A stretch of DNA of 64,000 nt, taken from contig JAQBTG010000012.1 in the NCBI GenBank assembly GCA_027624955.1, forward strand, positions 21,760-85,759, read 5' to 3'. Origin of the DNA: Pseudomonadota bacterium. Lineage in GTDB: Bacteria > Pseudomonadota > Alphaproteobacteria > UBA828. Position numbers and translations under genes: made by a program. The notes under the pieces were generated by a model. That model was not told the DNA's origin, ran no database searches, and saw nothing but the letters and a program-made list of their open reading frames with translations. This document shows positions 46,059-55,785 of the stretch, one piece after another. Within the stretch, counting starts at the first letter, position 1, and the number at the start of each line of letters is the position of its first letter.

Positions 46059-49000
46059 ATGAATCACGCCAGTTTCGTCCATCTCCGCGTTCATTCGGCC
46101 TACTCGCTGTCAGAGGGCGCAATCAAAACAGACGAACTTGCCGCGCTCTGTCGGGCGGAGCGCATGCCGGCCGTCGCGATCACGGACAGGAACAACTTGT
46201 TCGGCGCCATCGAGTTTTCCGAAGCGTGCATAAAATCGGGTGTGCAACCAATTTTGGGCTGCGATCTAGCGCTGCGCCGAAATTCACGCGAAGATAGCCG
46301 GCGGCAAACACGGGTGGAAGAGCCGTATTGGCTAGCTCTATTGGTGCAAAATGAAATCGGTTGGCGCAACTTGATGGCGTTGACCAGCACGGCGCATTTG
46401 GAAACGCCAAGCGGCGAAACACCGCAAATCGACCTCGCCTGCCTAACGGAGCATTCACAGGGACTTTTGGCACTCTCCGGTGGACCGCGCGGGCCGGTCG
46501 GCGCGCTCCTTTTAGATGGCCAGGATGACGCAGCGCGTGCGTTTTCTGCTCAGCTCGCGGAGATATTTCGCGACCGTTTCTATATAGAATTGATGCGCCA
46601 CGGCATGGAAGACGAGACCCGCATCGAGGCGGCGCTGGTCGATCTGGCCTATGCGCAGGGGTTGCCGTTGTTGGCGACCAACGACGTCTATTTTGGCCCC
46701 CGCGACAAATATTTGGCGCACGACGCGCTAATGTGCATTGCGCAGAGCGCGCATATTGATGATGAAAACCGCGCTCGTGTGACGCCAGATCATTGTTTCA
46801 GACCGGCTGAAGATATGCGCGAACTGTTCGCCGATTTGCCCGAAGCTGTGGACAATACTCTGACCGTGGCCCGACGCTGTGCCTTTATGGCGCCTCAGCA
46901 TGCGCCAATCCTACCGGCTTTCCCGATGTCGGAGGGGAAGTCGGAAGCTGCCGAACTGCGCGACTTGGCGGAAGTCGGCCTCAACGACCGTCTCGAGCGC
47001 ACTGTTTTCAAACAGGATATGTCGGACGAAGAGAAGAGGGCTGCGGCAAAGCCTTATCGGGAACGCCTCAACTTCGAACTCGGCGTGATCGTCGATATGA
47101 AATATCCCGGCTACTTTCTCATCGTTGCCGAATTTATCCGTTGGGCAAAGTCGGAGAATATACCGGTCGGACCGGGCAGGGGCTCGGGAGCCGGCTCAGT
47201 GGTGGCATGGGCGCTCACCATTACCGACCTGGACCCCTTGCGGTTCGGCTTGTTGTTCGAGAGGTTTTTGAATCCCGAACGCGTATCCATGCCTGATTTT
47301 GACATCGATTTCTGCCAAGAGCAGCGGGATCGGGTCATAGATCATGTGTGCGAAAAATATGGCCGCGATCGAGTTGCGCAGATCATTACGTTCGGCAAGC
47401 TTCAGGCACGCGCGGTCATTCGAGATGTCGGGCGCGTCATGGGCCTGCCCTACGGCCAGGTCGACCGTTTGTCCAAACTTGTCCCTTACAACCCGGCCAA
47501 TCCGGTCTCCCTCAAGCAAGCGATCAAAGGCGAGCCGCAATTTCAAGTGATGAAGGAAGAGGACCCATCGGTGGCCCGCCTACTCGATATCGCCCTACAA
47601 CTTGAAGGTCTGTACCGGCATGCATCGACCCATGCCGCCGGCGTGGTGATCGGCGACCGGCCGCTGCAAGAACTTGTTCCGCTCTATCGCGATCCACGAT
47701 CGGAAATGCCGGTAACGCAGTATTCGATGAAATATGTCGAGCGAGCGGGGTTGGTAAAGTTCGATTTTCTTGGTTTGAAGACCTTGAGCGTTCTGGAATT
47801 TGCCTGCCGACTAATTCGTGACGGCGGCGCCAGAATTGAGTTGGATAGGCTGCCCCTCGATGATCAAGCGACCTATGAGATGCTGGGACGCGGAGCCTCA
47901 ATGGGGGTGTTTCAGTTGGAAAGTTCAGGTATGCGCGACGTCCTGCGCAGCATGCGGCCCGATACCTTTGAAGACATCATCGCGCTTGTCGCCCTCTACA
48001 GGCCGGGTCCCATGGCCAACATTCCAAAGTTCATTGCCTGCAAGCATGGTGAGGAGCAGCCGGACTACATGCATGAGAGTTTGGTGGAAATACTGCGCGA
48101 AACTTATGGTGTCATTGTTTATCAAGAACAGGTCATGCAGATCGCGCAAGTGCTCGCCGGGTATAGCCTTGGCTCCGCTGATTTGCTGCGTCGCGCAATG
48201 GGCAAAAAGATCAAATCGGAAATGGATGCCCAACGTGAAATATTTGTGCAGGGTGCTATCGAGAAGGGTGTTGATAAAGCGCAGGCCAGTCAAATTTTCG
48301 AATTGGTGGCAAAGTTTGCTGATTACGGCTTCAACAAATCACATGCCGCCGCCTATGCGCTGGTCGCCTATCAAACCGCCTATTTCAAGACGAACCACCC
48401 GGTCGAGTTCATGGCGGCGTCCATGTCTTTCGAACTTCGTGACACCGATAAATTGGCGGCCTTCCGACAGGAACTGGAACGTATCGGCATTTCCCTCTTG
48501 CCACCTGATATCAATGCCTCCGATGCGAATTTCACTGTGTCGGAAACGGCGGAAATGGACAAAAAGGCGATCCGCTATGCCTTGGCCGCGATAAAGAATG
48601 TCGGGGACGTGGCGATGCGCGCGGTTGTTGCCGAGCGCGATGCCAACGGTCCTTACACAAGTGTTTTCGACTTCGCCGCGAGGTTGGGGGCCGGCGTCGT
48701 CAACAAGCGGCAGCTCGAGAATTTAGCGCGTGCCGGTGCATTCGATGCGCTCGAACCCAGTCGCCGGAAACTCTACGAAGCCGTGGAACTGCTGTTGCGC
48801 CATGCGGAGAGTGCCGAGCGCAACAGTGGCCAGGACTCGCTATTCGGTGCCGGGCCGAACATGGGAATGCCTGAGCCCATTCTGCCAGAGGTTGCTGATT
48901 GGCCGCCTTTGGAACGATTGAATTATGAACAAGAGGCGATCGGATTCTATCTATCGGCCCATCCGCTTGAGGCTTACGGCTCAGCTCTCAGCGCTCTGAA

Positions 49001-49526
49001 GACCACGGCATGCGCTCAGTTCTTAGAGCGTGCCAATGAAGGCGCAAGCAGCATCAGGGCGGCGGGCGTGGTTCTCAATGTGCAAGAGAGAGACTCAAAC
49101 GGCCGGCGATTTGCTTTCGTTCAGCTGTCGGATCCGAGCGGGAGCTTCGAGGTCGCTTTTTTTCAGGAGGCTTATAGCAGTGCGCGGGAGCTGTTGGAGC
49201 CGGGCCGTTTCTTGTTGGTGCAGGTCAATATTCGGGCGGAAGGCGACATGATCAAGCTAACGGCTCAGAGCGCCGACGATCTTGAAGCACGAGCAGTGGG
49301 CCGGATGAAGGGCTTGGAAATTCATTTTTCCGAGAGTACGCCATTGGCCCCATTGAGAAGTATCTTGGATCGTCAGGGCAGTGGCCCAGGGCAGATTCGT
49401 TTCGTGGTCAGAACACCGCAACGCGGGCATGTCGAAGTGGGGCTGAAAGAGCGATACGCATTGTCGCCGGCGGTTCGCGCTGAAATTGATGCAATTCCAG
49501 GAATATTAGCGGTTCGAGACCTTTAA
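46059..49526 (+). CDS. dnaE: DNA polymerase III subunit alpha
   Basis: This 1155-residue C-family replicative polymerase begins with a PHP domain (FVHLRVHSAYSLSEGAIK, AITDRNNLFGAIEF), followed by the palm with the catalytic aspartates in MPDFDIDFCQE, GRGSGAGSVVAW, the fingers, a helix-hairpin-helix segment and the OB-fold tail (GVVLNVQERDSNGRRFAFVQLSDPSGSFEVAFF). The ATG at 46059 is used; the in-frame TTG at 46044 would only add five residues. This is the single-copy-type DnaE1 by length and PHP sequence. It is the first plus-strand gene after the PPOX gene. Confidence 0.97.
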   Translation: MNHASFVHLRVHSAYSLSEGAIKTDELAALCRAERMPAVAITDRNNLFGAIEFSEACIKSGVQPILGCDLALRRNSREDSRRQTRVEEPYWLALLVQNEIGWRNLMALTSTAHLETPSGETPQIDLACLTEHSQGLLALSGGPRGPVGALLLDGQDDAARAFSAQLAEIFRDRFYIELMRHGMEDETRIEAALVDLAYAQGLPLLATNDVYFGPRDKYLAHDALMCIAQSAHIDDENRARVTPDHCFRPAEDMRELFADLPEAVDNTLTVARRCAFMAPQHAPILPAFPMSEGKSEAAELRDLAEVGLNDRLERTVFKQDMSDEEKRAAAKPYRERLNFELGVIVDMKYPGYFLIVAEFIRWAKSENIPVGPGRGSGAGSVVAWALTITDLDPLRFGLLFERFLNPERVSMPDFDIDFCQEQRDRVIDHVCEKYGRDRVAQIITFGKLQARAVIRDVGRVMGLPYGQVDRLSKLVPYNPANPVSLKQAIKGEPQFQVMKEEDPSVARLLDIALQLEGLYRHASTHAAGVVIGDRPLQELVPLYRDPRSEMPVTQYSMKYVERAGLVKFDFLGLKTLSVLEFACRLIRDGGARIELDRLPLDDQATYEMLGRGASMGVFQLESSGMRDVLRSMRPDTFEDIIALVALYRPGPMANIPKFIACKHGEEQPDYMHESLVEILRETYGVIVYQEQVMQIAQVLAGYSLGSADLLRRAMGKKIKSEMDAQREIFVQGAIEKGVDKAQASQIFELVAKFADYGFNKSHAAAYALVAYQTAYFKTNHPVEFMAASMSFELRDTDKLAAFRQELERIGISLLPPDINASDANFTVSETAEMDKKAIRYALAAIKNVGDVAMRAVVAERDANGPYTSVFDFAARLGAGVVNKRQLENLARAGAFDALEPSRRKLYEAVELLLRHAESAERNSGQDSLFGAGPNMGMPEPILPEVADWPPLERLNYEQEAIGFYLSAHPLEAYGSALSALKTTACAQFLERANEGASSIRAAGVVLNVQERDSNGRRFAFVQLSDPSGSFEVAFFQEAYSSARELLEPGRFLLVQVNIRAEGDMIKLTAQSADDLEARAVGRMKGLEIHFSESTPLAPLRSILDRQGSGPGQIRFVVRTPQRGHVEVGLKERYALSPAVRAEIDAIPGILAVRDL

Positions 49527-49565
49527 TCTCCACATATTAATCCGTTACGAATAGCCTGCCGTGAA

Positions 49566-49594
49566 TTGACTTGCACCGAGGGCAGGGGTATGTG
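49566..49594 (+). promoter_or_regulatory. Candidate promoter of rpsB-tsf
   Basis: TTGACT (49566-49571) and TATGTG (49589-49594) with a 17-base spacer, giving a leader of about 130 bases before the rpsB ATG. It is the best promoter match in the spacer between dnaE and rpsB. Confidence 0.45.
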
Positions 49595-49676
49595 TCTCGC
49601 TCCCATGGTGAGTTGCGTGGGAAAATCGCACGCGGATATGCGGTGCGCGCCGTCATATGGCGCTTGCCGCTCCGGT

Positions 49677-49696
49677 GTCCGGAAATTTTTCCGGAC
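49677..49696 (+). promoter_or_regulatory. Hairpin in the rpsB leader
   Basis: GTCCGGAAA and TTTCCGGAC pair perfectly around two T residues, 36 bases before the rpsB start. In other bacteria S2 represses rpsB-tsf through its leader, so this stem is a candidate regulatory element; it has no clear T tract after it. Confidence 0.4.
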
Positions 49697-49732
49697 CAAC
49701 TTCGCGGACGCATAACCGGAGAAGGAAATTAC

Positions 49733-50617
49733 ATGGCTCTTCCAGAGTTCACCATGCGCCAGCTGTTGGAAGCAGGCGTACATTTCGGACATCAAACGCG
49801 CCGCTGGAACCCGAAAATGGGTCGCTATATTTTTGGCGTGCGCAACAGCGTCCATATTCTTGATCTGCAGCAGACGGTGCCGATGTTTCACCAGGCGCTG
49901 ACGGCGCTTCGCGATGTCGCGGCCGGAGGCGGACGGGTCCTGTTCGTCGGCACCAAGCGTCAGGCATCCGAACCCGTTGCCGACGCGGCGCGCCGAAGTG
50001 GCCAATACTATGTAAATCACCGTTGGCTTGGCGGCATGATGACCAACTGGAAGGCCGTTTCCGGGTCGATCAAAACCTTGATCAGTCTCGAAGAAAGATT
50101 GGCTGACGAGAACCTCGGTCTGACCAAGAAAGAAATTCTGCAGCTCACCCGTAAGCGCGATAAGTTGGATCGCGCGCTGGGCGGCATCAAGGACATGGGC
50201 GGCGTTCCCGATATCCTCGTGGTGATCGATACGAATAAAGAAGATATCGCCGTTTTGGAAGCTCGCAAATTGGGCATTCCCGTGGTCGCGGTGGTGGATA
50301 GCAACTGCGACCCTGAATTGATTACCTATCCGATTCCCGGAAACGATGACGCAATTCGGGCCGTGAGTTTCTATTGCGACCTGTTTTCGCGCGCAATTAT
50401 TGATGGCCTGCAACAAGAATTGGCCGCATCTGGCGCCGATATCGGCGAATCACTTGAAGCACCGATAGAAGAGATTCCGACCGAAGCTGCCGTTGAAGAC
50501 GCGGCGGCGGAAGTCGTGGCGCCTGAAGCGGAAACTCAAACCAAAGCGGAGACTGAATCGCCAGAGCAACCCGCCGAGGCAGAATCTCAAGAGGCGCCGG
50601 TCGCTAGCCCCGCTTAG
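49733..50617 (+). CDS. rpsB: 30S ribosomal protein S2 with an acidic C-terminal tail
   Basis: This 294-residue S2 has the family marks [47 protein letters not shown] and [37 protein letters not shown]. Conserved sequence ends near residue 232. A tail of about 60 residues rich in Glu, Ala and Pro follows, longer than the usual end of the family (about 240-250 residues). The ATG at 49733 has GGAGAAGG upstream. tsf follows, as almost always. Confidence 0.96.
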   Translation: MALPEFTMRQLLEAGVHFGHQTRRWNPKMGRYIFGVRNSVHILDLQQTVPMFHQALTALRDVAAGGGRVLFVGTKRQASEPVADAARRSGQYYVNHRWLGGMMTNWKAVSGSIKTLISLEERLADENLGLTKKEILQLTRKRDKLDRALGGIKDMGGVPDILVVIDTNKEDIAVLEARKLGIPVVAVVDSNCDPELITYPIPGNDDAIRAVSFYCDLFSRAIIDGLQQELAASGADIGESLEAPIEEIPTEAAVEDAAAEVVAPEAETQTKAETESPEQPAEAESQEAPVASPA

Positions 50618-50690
50618 GGCGGATAACAACAAATTTTTGATGACGAACGCGCCGCCCGATATCGGCGCTGGAGCTGAGGAGTTAGGAATC

Positions 50691-51614
50691 ATGGCCGAGA
50701 TCACGGCAGCGTTGGTCAAAGAGTTACGCGAAAAAACCGGCGTCGGAATGATGGATTGCAAGAAAGCGTTGGGTGAAACCTCCGGCGATTTAGAGGCGGC
50801 TGTCGATTGGCTGCGCAAAAACGGCCTGGCCGCCGCCGCAAAAAAATCCGGGCGTGTCGCCTCGGAAGGTCTCATCGGTCTCGCCGCCGGTGAAAATTCA
50901 GCTGCGCTCGTAGAGGTGAATTCTGAGACAGACTTCGTATCGCGCAATGAAGAATTCCAGAATGCGGTGCGCGACGTAGCGGCCCTCGCATTGACCTGCG
51001 GTGGCGATATCGAAAAATTGGGCGCGTCGGAATATCCCGGCAAGGGTCATAGCGTCGAAGCCGAAATTACACAGCTTATTGCGACAATTGGTGAGAATAT
51101 CAGTGTTCGGCGTACAGCCGTGCTATCTGTCGATACCGGCGTGGTCGGCAGCTACGTGCATGCCGCATCGGCGCCGGGCCTGGGCCGGATCGGCGCGCTT
51201 GTGGCCATTCGTTCCGAGGGCGATAAAAAAGCGTTGACCCAGCTTGCGCATCAACTCGCTATGCATGTGGCTGCGGCAAGCCCGCAGGCTGTTTCTATCG
51301 AGGATCTCGACAGCAACGATGTGGAGCGCGAACGCGCTATACTCCGCGAGCAGGCTGAGGGTTCGGGCAAGGCCGCCGAAATCATCGACAAAATGGTTGA
51401 AGGCCGATTGCGGAAATATTATGAGGAAGTTGTTCTTCTAAATCAGACGTTTGTCATAGACGGTGAAACTAAAATCTCATCACTAATCGAGCAATTGCAA
51501 AAAGACCTGGGTAGCACCGTCGAGGTCGCCGGAATACGCCGTTTCGCGCTTGGAGAGGGAATCGAGCGCAAAGTAAGTGATTTCGCGGCTGAGGTCGCAG
51601 CACAGCTCAAATAG
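50691..51614 (+). CDS. tsf: Elongation factor Ts
   Basis: This 307-residue EF-Tu nucleotide exchange factor has the N-terminal UBA-like helix bundle ([39 protein letters not shown]), [12 protein letters not shown], the VGSYVH segment and the QTFV-x-D-x-x-x-x-V-type end ([19 protein letters not shown]). The ATG at 50691 has GAGGAG upstream and fits the family. It is 73 bases behind rpsB. A 184-base spacer with a short hairpin CGCCTC/GAGGCG (51633-51653) separates it from pyrH. Confidence 0.96.
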   Translation: MAEITAALVKELREKTGVGMMDCKKALGETSGDLEAAVDWLRKNGLAAAAKKSGRVASEGLIGLAAGENSAALVEVNSETDFVSRNEEFQNAVRDVAALALTCGGDIEKLGASEYPGKGHSVEAEITQLIATIGENISVRRTAVLSVDTGVVGSYVHAASAPGLGRIGALVAIRSEGDKKALTQLAHQLAMHVAAASPQAVSIEDLDSNDVERERAILREQAEGSGKAAEIIDKMVEGRLRKYYEEVVLLNQTFVIDGETKISSLIEQLQKDLGSTVEVAGIRRFALGEGIERKVSDFAAEVAAQLK

Positions 51615-51798
51615 AGTCCATTCCTGTCACCGCGCCTCTGAAACATGGAGGCGGAGAGATCTTTGATGTAAGGTCACTGCCTGGGCGGTTTGAGCCCTGA
51701 ATTTGCTGGCACGCCTAATCTGTGGGTCCCGGGTGGTATCACTGGGGCGCGCAAGACAATTTAAACGTCACATCCTGCGTAGAGTCTCGGGAGTACTT

Positions 51799-52524
51799 AT
51801 GGATCCTGGCACCAAATTTCATCGCATTCTCCTCAAAATATCGGGAGAAGCGCTGATGGGAGATGAGCCATACGGAATTGACAGCGACACGGTGGGCCGA
51901 ATCGCTGTTGATATTGCTGACGTTCACCGCCAAGGCGTACAAGTTTGCGTAGTGGTAGGGGGCGGCAATATCTTTCGTGGGATATCCGGCGCCGCGGCCG
52001 GAATGGAACGCGCTAGCGCCGATTATGTTGGCATGCTGGCGACGGTAATGAACGCGTTAACTATGCAGTTCGCGTTAGAGAAAATCGATGTGACAACGCG
52101 TGTGCTGTCCGCCATTCCGATGGCGACCGTATGCGAACCCTATGTCCGCCGCAGAGCCATTCACCATATGGGCAAAGGGCGGCTGGTAATATTTGCGGCA
52201 GGCACGGGCAATCCGTTTTTTACCACCGACACGGCGGCGGCGTTGCGGGCGGCCGAAATGGGATGTGACGCCTTGTTTAAGGGGACTAAGGTCGATGGCG
52301 TCTATTCCGCCGACCCCGAATTAGACAGCAGCGCCGAACGGTACGATAGACTGAGCTATTTGGATGTTCTGTCGCGCGACCTCAAAGTGATGGACGCTTC
52401 GGCAATATCATTGGCACGGGAAAATCGAATTCCGATTGTCGTATTCTCGATTCGCCAGCCTGGCGGATTGAGCGCCGTCTTAAAGGGAGATGGTGCCTAT
52501 ACAATCATTGGTGAACGGGAGTAA
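51799..52524 (+). CDS. pyrH: Uridylate kinase (UMP kinase)
   Basis: This 241-residue amino-acid-kinase-fold enzyme phosphorylates UMP to UDP. Marks are [56 protein letters not shown] and the [15 protein letters not shown] loop. The start at 51799 ([10 protein letters not shown]) fits the family. frr follows after four bases, with its ATG at 52529. Confidence 0.96.
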   Translation: MDPGTKFHRILLKISGEALMGDEPYGIDSDTVGRIAVDIADVHRQGVQVCVVVGGGNIFRGISGAAAGMERASADYVGMLATVMNALTMQFALEKIDVTTRVLSAIPMATVCEPYVRRRAIHHMGKGRLVIFAAGTGNPFFTTDTAAALRAAEMGCDALFKGTKVDGVYSADPELDSSAERYDRLSYLDVLSRDLKVMDASAISLARENRIPIVVFSIRQPGGLSAVLKGDGAYTIIGERE

Positions 52525-52528
52525 TCCA

Positions 52529-53089
52529 ATGGCAGAAGAACCCGATGTTGATGATTTGCAGCGTCGTATGAACGGCGCTCTTGAAGTGTTGAGGCAAGAG
52601 TTTTCTGGTTTGCGAACCGGGCGCGCTTCCGCAAGTTTGGTCGAGCCTATAATGGTCCCGGCATATGATACCGAAATGCCGTTGAATCAGGTCGCTACCG
52701 TTAACGTACCTGAACCGCGAATGATCAGCATTCAGGTCTGGGATAAATCGCAGGTTAAGGCGGTGGAAAAGGCGATTCAGAATTCTGGATTGGGCCTCAA
52801 CCCTGTTGTGGACGGGCAGAATTTGCGCATCCCGATTCCAGAGTTGAATGAGGAGCGCCGCGCAGAACTTGCAAAAATTGCCGGGAAATATGGCGAGAAG
52901 GCCAAAATTTCTGTGCGCAACGTGCGCCGCGATGGCATGGACAAACTGAAGAAATTGGAACGGTCAGGAGACGTCAGCGAAGATGACGCCAAAATTTGGT
53001 CCGATGAGATTCAGCAAATAACCGACGACATGATAAAGAAAATCGTTGAGGCGCATGAAAGTAAGGAAAGCGAAATTCTCCAAGTCTAA
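52529..53089 (+). CDS. frr: Ribosome-recycling factor
   Basis: This 186-residue protein has the three-helix bundle and hinge pattern of [52 protein letters not shown] and [15 protein letters not shown]. It splits post-termination ribosomes together with EF-G. Starts at ATG 52529 after the pyrH stop; the last 35 bases overlap uppS if uppS starts at 53055. Confidence 0.96.
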   Translation: MAEEPDVDDLQRRMNGALEVLRQEFSGLRTGRASASLVEPIMVPAYDTEMPLNQVATVNVPEPRMISIQVWDKSQVKAVEKAIQNSGLGLNPVVDGQNLRIPIPELNEERRAELAKIAGKYGEKAKISVRNVRRDGMDKLKKLERSGDVSEDDAKIWSDEIQQITDDMIKKIVEAHESKESEILQV

Positions 53090-53828
53090 GGCGGTGGCGC
53101 TCGCCCCTGAATTGGTCGATCCGATTGCCGTGCCGAGGCATGTCGCCATTATCATGGACGGCAATGGGCGCTGGGCTCGGGCGCGCGGTCTACCGCGTAT
53201 CGCCGGGCACAAGCAGGGCGTGGAAGCCGTGCGGTCGACTGTTCGCGCGTGCTCAGATCTTGGCATTTCCTATCTGACGATTTATGCGTTTTCTTCCGAG
53301 AATTGGAAACGTCCCGCGACCGAGGTCGATGATCTCATGGGGCTTCTCAGGCTGTACATTCGGCGCGAGCTGGCGAGCCTGGGACGTGAAGGCATACGCA
53401 TTCGATTCATCGGAGATCGCAGTCGTCTCGATGCCGACATCAACCGTCTCATTTCGGAATCAGAAGAAAACACGAAAGACAACAAGGGGTTGATTTTCAC
53501 TGTGGCCCTTAATTATGGCGGGCGGCAGGAAATTCTCGAGGCAGCGCGGCTATTCGCGCAAAACGTCCGCGACTGCAAGTTAAATCCCGAAGATATGAAC
53601 GAGCAGCTATTTGAAAGCTATTTACAAAGTACCGACATGCCGGACCCAGATTTGCTTATTCGTACCAGCGGTGAGCAACGGTTGAGCAACTTCCTCCTTT
53701 GGCAATCGGCGTATACCGAGTTTCTCTTCACCTCGATATTGTGGCCAGACTTTGGGCGCGAACATCTCGAACAAGCCGTCCAAGAATATCAGCGCCGCGA
53801 ACGCCGCTACGGTGGCAGCAGCGACTAG
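53055..53828 (+). CDS. uppS: Undecaprenyl diphosphate synthase (cis-prenyltransferase)
   Basis: This 257-residue enzyme builds undecaprenyl diphosphate from farnesyl and isopentenyl diphosphate for peptidoglycan and O-antigen carriers. Marks are [13 protein letters not shown] with catalytic D35, [25 protein letters not shown] and the C-terminal [28 protein letters not shown]. The start is uncertain: ATG at 53055 (used, GAGG three bases before it) overlaps frr, while a GTG at 53094 would remove 13 basic residues. It is normally followed by cdsA, as here. Confidence 0.95.
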   Translation: MKVRKAKFSKSKAVALAPELVDPIAVPRHVAIIMDGNGRWARARGLPRIAGHKQGVEAVRSTVRACSDLGISYLTIYAFSSENWKRPATEVDDLMGLLRLYIRRELASLGREGIRIRFIGDRSRLDADINRLISESEENTKDNKGLIFTVALNYGGRQEILEAARLFAQNVRDCKLNPEDMNEQLFESYLQSTDMPDPDLLIRTSGEQRLSNFLLWQSAYTEFLFTSILWPDFGREHLEQAVQEYQRRERRYGGSSD

Positions 53829-54666
53829 ACGAAATTGGGCCTTTCTGGGCCGGCGCCTGCTTACTGGCGCGATTTTGGCTAGTTGCGCCGTGGTCGCGGT
53901 TGAAGCCGGTGGCGTCGTATTCTTGGCCGTTGTGACTGCACTCGCCGTCATTGTGACATTTGAGTGGATCAAGATGAGTTGTCGGGGCCAATCGCGCGCG
54001 ACATTGATCGTATCGATCGTCACGGCCTTAGCGAGTGCCATTATGTTCGCCATTTGGGATGGTGAGAAGGCGCTGATCGCCGGCGTTGTTGGCACCGTTC
54101 TGGTTGGATTGGTCGCCAGATTCGAAAAAAATAACCCAATTTTGGTCGCCGCCGGTGTAGCTATTTTCGCCTTATCTTTGATTTCCACATATTGGCTGCG
54201 CATAGAAAATGGTACCGGACTCGTCACAGTTTATTTGCTGTTTGTCGTCGTATGGGCGACCGATTCTGGCGCCTATTTGATCGGCAGTTTCTTAGGCGGC
54301 GCTCGTATTGCGCCCCGCATTAGTCCGGGAAAGACATGGGCTGGAGCAGCCGGCGGATTCGTCTTCGGAATTCTCTTCGGGATTGCATTAACAATCCTTT
54401 TAGTCAGCGTAGGTATGCTTGCAGAAATGCCCAACCTGGTGACCATTGCTGCCGCCAGTGCGCTCTTTTCTCTTTTCGCGCAATTTGGCGATTTAGCCGA
54501 ATCAAGCGTGAAACGTTTGTTTGGTGTCAAAGATAGCGGCTCCTTGCTGCCAGGCCATGGTGGTGCGCTTGACCGACTGGACAGTTTGATTTTTGTGGCG
54601 CCACTTCTTGCATTGGCCGTTTTTCTCGCCGGCGGTTCGGGACGACTGTTATGGGCGGGAGGTTGA
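53812..54666 (+). CDS. cdsA: Phosphatidate cytidylyltransferase (CDP-diglyceride synthase)
   Basis: This 284-residue membrane protein has eight or so hydrophobic segments and the CDP-diglyceride synthase signature SSVKRLFGVKDSGSLLPGHGGALDRLDS near the C terminus, plus DSGAYLIGSFLGG and SPGKTWAGA. It makes CDP-diacylglycerol. The start is uncertain; the GTG at 53812 overlapping uppS by 17 bases gives the most family-like N terminus, while a TTG at 53752 gives 20 more residues. Unusually, the next gene is not dxr but a patatin. Confidence 0.93.
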   Translation: MAAATRRNWAFLGRRLLTGAILASCAVVAVEAGGVVFLAVVTALAVIVTFEWIKMSCRGQSRATLIVSIVTALASAIMFAIWDGEKALIAGVVGTVLVGLVARFEKNNPILVAAGVAIFALSLISTYWLRIENGTGLVTVYLLFVVVWATDSGAYLIGSFLGGARIAPRISPGKTWAGAAGGFVFGILFGIALTILLVSVGMLAEMPNLVTIAAASALFSLFAQFGDLAESSVKRLFGVKDSGSLLPGHGGALDRLDSLIFVAPLLALAVFLAGGSGRLLWAGG

Positions 54667-54669
54667 ATA

Positions 54670-55560
54670 TTGCCCAGTGAAATCCGTGGGTTAGTCATTC
54701 AAGGCGGCGGAATGCGCGGAATATATTCCGCCGGTGCCGTCAGTGGGCTGGCGGATGCTGGATTGGCGCACAGCTTCGCTCATATTTACGCATCTTCGTC
54801 GGGCGCCATAAACGCCGCCTATCTGATGTCTGAACAAACGGATCTGGTCGCCGCCGGGTACGCCGATCACTTGAACAGCGATTCTCCCTTCATTCGCTAC
54901 TGGCGGTTAAACAAAATGGTCGATATCGATTTTCTTATCGATAACATTCTCAGGCACTCCGAGTTCCCTCTGAATGTGAAGGCAGTCATTGATTCGCCGA
55001 CAATTCTGCACGTTATCCTGACCGAATTCATGACTGCGCGGCCATTCGAAATATCCAGCAAGGATGTTGCGGTGCGCGATTCCAGCGGAAACTTGTTGTT
55101 TGAGGTATTTCGCGCCACCGCCGCGTTGCCAGTTTTCTATAACCGCGTTATTGAGATTGACGGCAAAAAATTTGTCGACGGCGGGATTAGCGACGCCATC
55201 CCATTAATCCGGGCGATCGAAGCGGGATGCACGGATATTATTGTTGTGACAACTCGAAATTCGCGATTCAGACGTGAAAGAACGGACGGATTGAAGCGTT
55301 GCCTGGGCCGTCTGGTCCTGGCAAGGCACCCGCGGTCTTTGAGCGACAAACTGTTGGACGAAGACGGGCTGTTCAACAAAACGATGAATCTCCTGCAAGA
55401 GCGGGGAAGATTAGGCGGTGATCTGCGTATCACTTGGGTCGCGCCGAGCGATGAATCGCGGCTGGTCGGGCGCACCACGCGGGGGCGCGCCCGACTCTGG
55501 GATTGTGCCCAAATGGGGCGCGATGACGCGATTCAGGCTCTCGGCGTATCTGTTCCTTAA
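54670..55560 (+). CDS. Patatin-like phospholipase (YjjU-like)
   Basis: This 296-residue patatin-fold protein has the oxyanion loop GGGMRG (residues 12-17), the nucleophile elbow A41-S-S43-S-G45, where the usual first Gly of GxSxG is Ala, and the catalytic dyad Asp in VDGGISDAIP (D170-G-G). The DGGISDAIP end and the overall order resemble E. coli YjjU. No signal peptide is seen, so it should act in the cytoplasm on membrane lipids or acyl chains (inference). It starts with TTG three bases after the cdsA stop, so it is co-transcribed. In most alphaproteobacteria dxr lies at this spot. Confidence 0.87.
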   Translation: MPSEIRGLVIQGGGMRGIYSAGAVSGLADAGLAHSFAHIYASSSGAINAAYLMSEQTDLVAAGYADHLNSDSPFIRYWRLNKMVDIDFLIDNILRHSEFPLNVKAVIDSPTILHVILTEFMTARPFEISSKDVAVRDSSGNLLFEVFRATAALPVFYNRVIEIDGKKFVDGGISDAIPLIRAIEAGCTDIIVVTTRNSRFRRERTDGLKRCLGRLVLARHPRSLSDKLLDEDGLFNKTMNLLQERGRLGGDLRITWVAPSDESRLVGRTTRGRARLWDCAQMGRDDAIQALGVSVP

Positions 55561-55785
55561 ATCAATCTCTTAGCCGGTACGCAGCGGCCTTGAAAAGCGC
55601 CGGTTCGGACCCTAGACTCAAGTATCATGCTAGTGTGATGTAGAGTCGCGCCACGAGAGAGCCGGTATGCGCTGCGGCAATCTTCGAACTGGATAAACGG
55701 CGCGAGACTTTTGACACCCGTGCGGCAAGACACGAACGCGTTATCGCCTCGAACGTCGCTGCCATGCGGATACCGATAGGTAGAA
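55561..55785 (+). other. Spacer between the patatin gene and rseP
   Basis: A 225-base region without a gene I can support, although the genes around it are packed. A plus-strand frame of about 50 codons is open from near 55644 to 55795, but it has no start or family match. It may hold a promoter for the rseP-bamA-lpx series; TTTTGACACC near 55712 is a possible -35 without a good -10 behind it. It could also be what is left of a lost gene. Confidence 0.3.

Noticed and set aside
49523..50416. 297-codon open frame on the minus strand opposite rpsB
   Set aside because: It mirrors the S2 coding sequence, has no family features and arises from biased codon use on the other strand.
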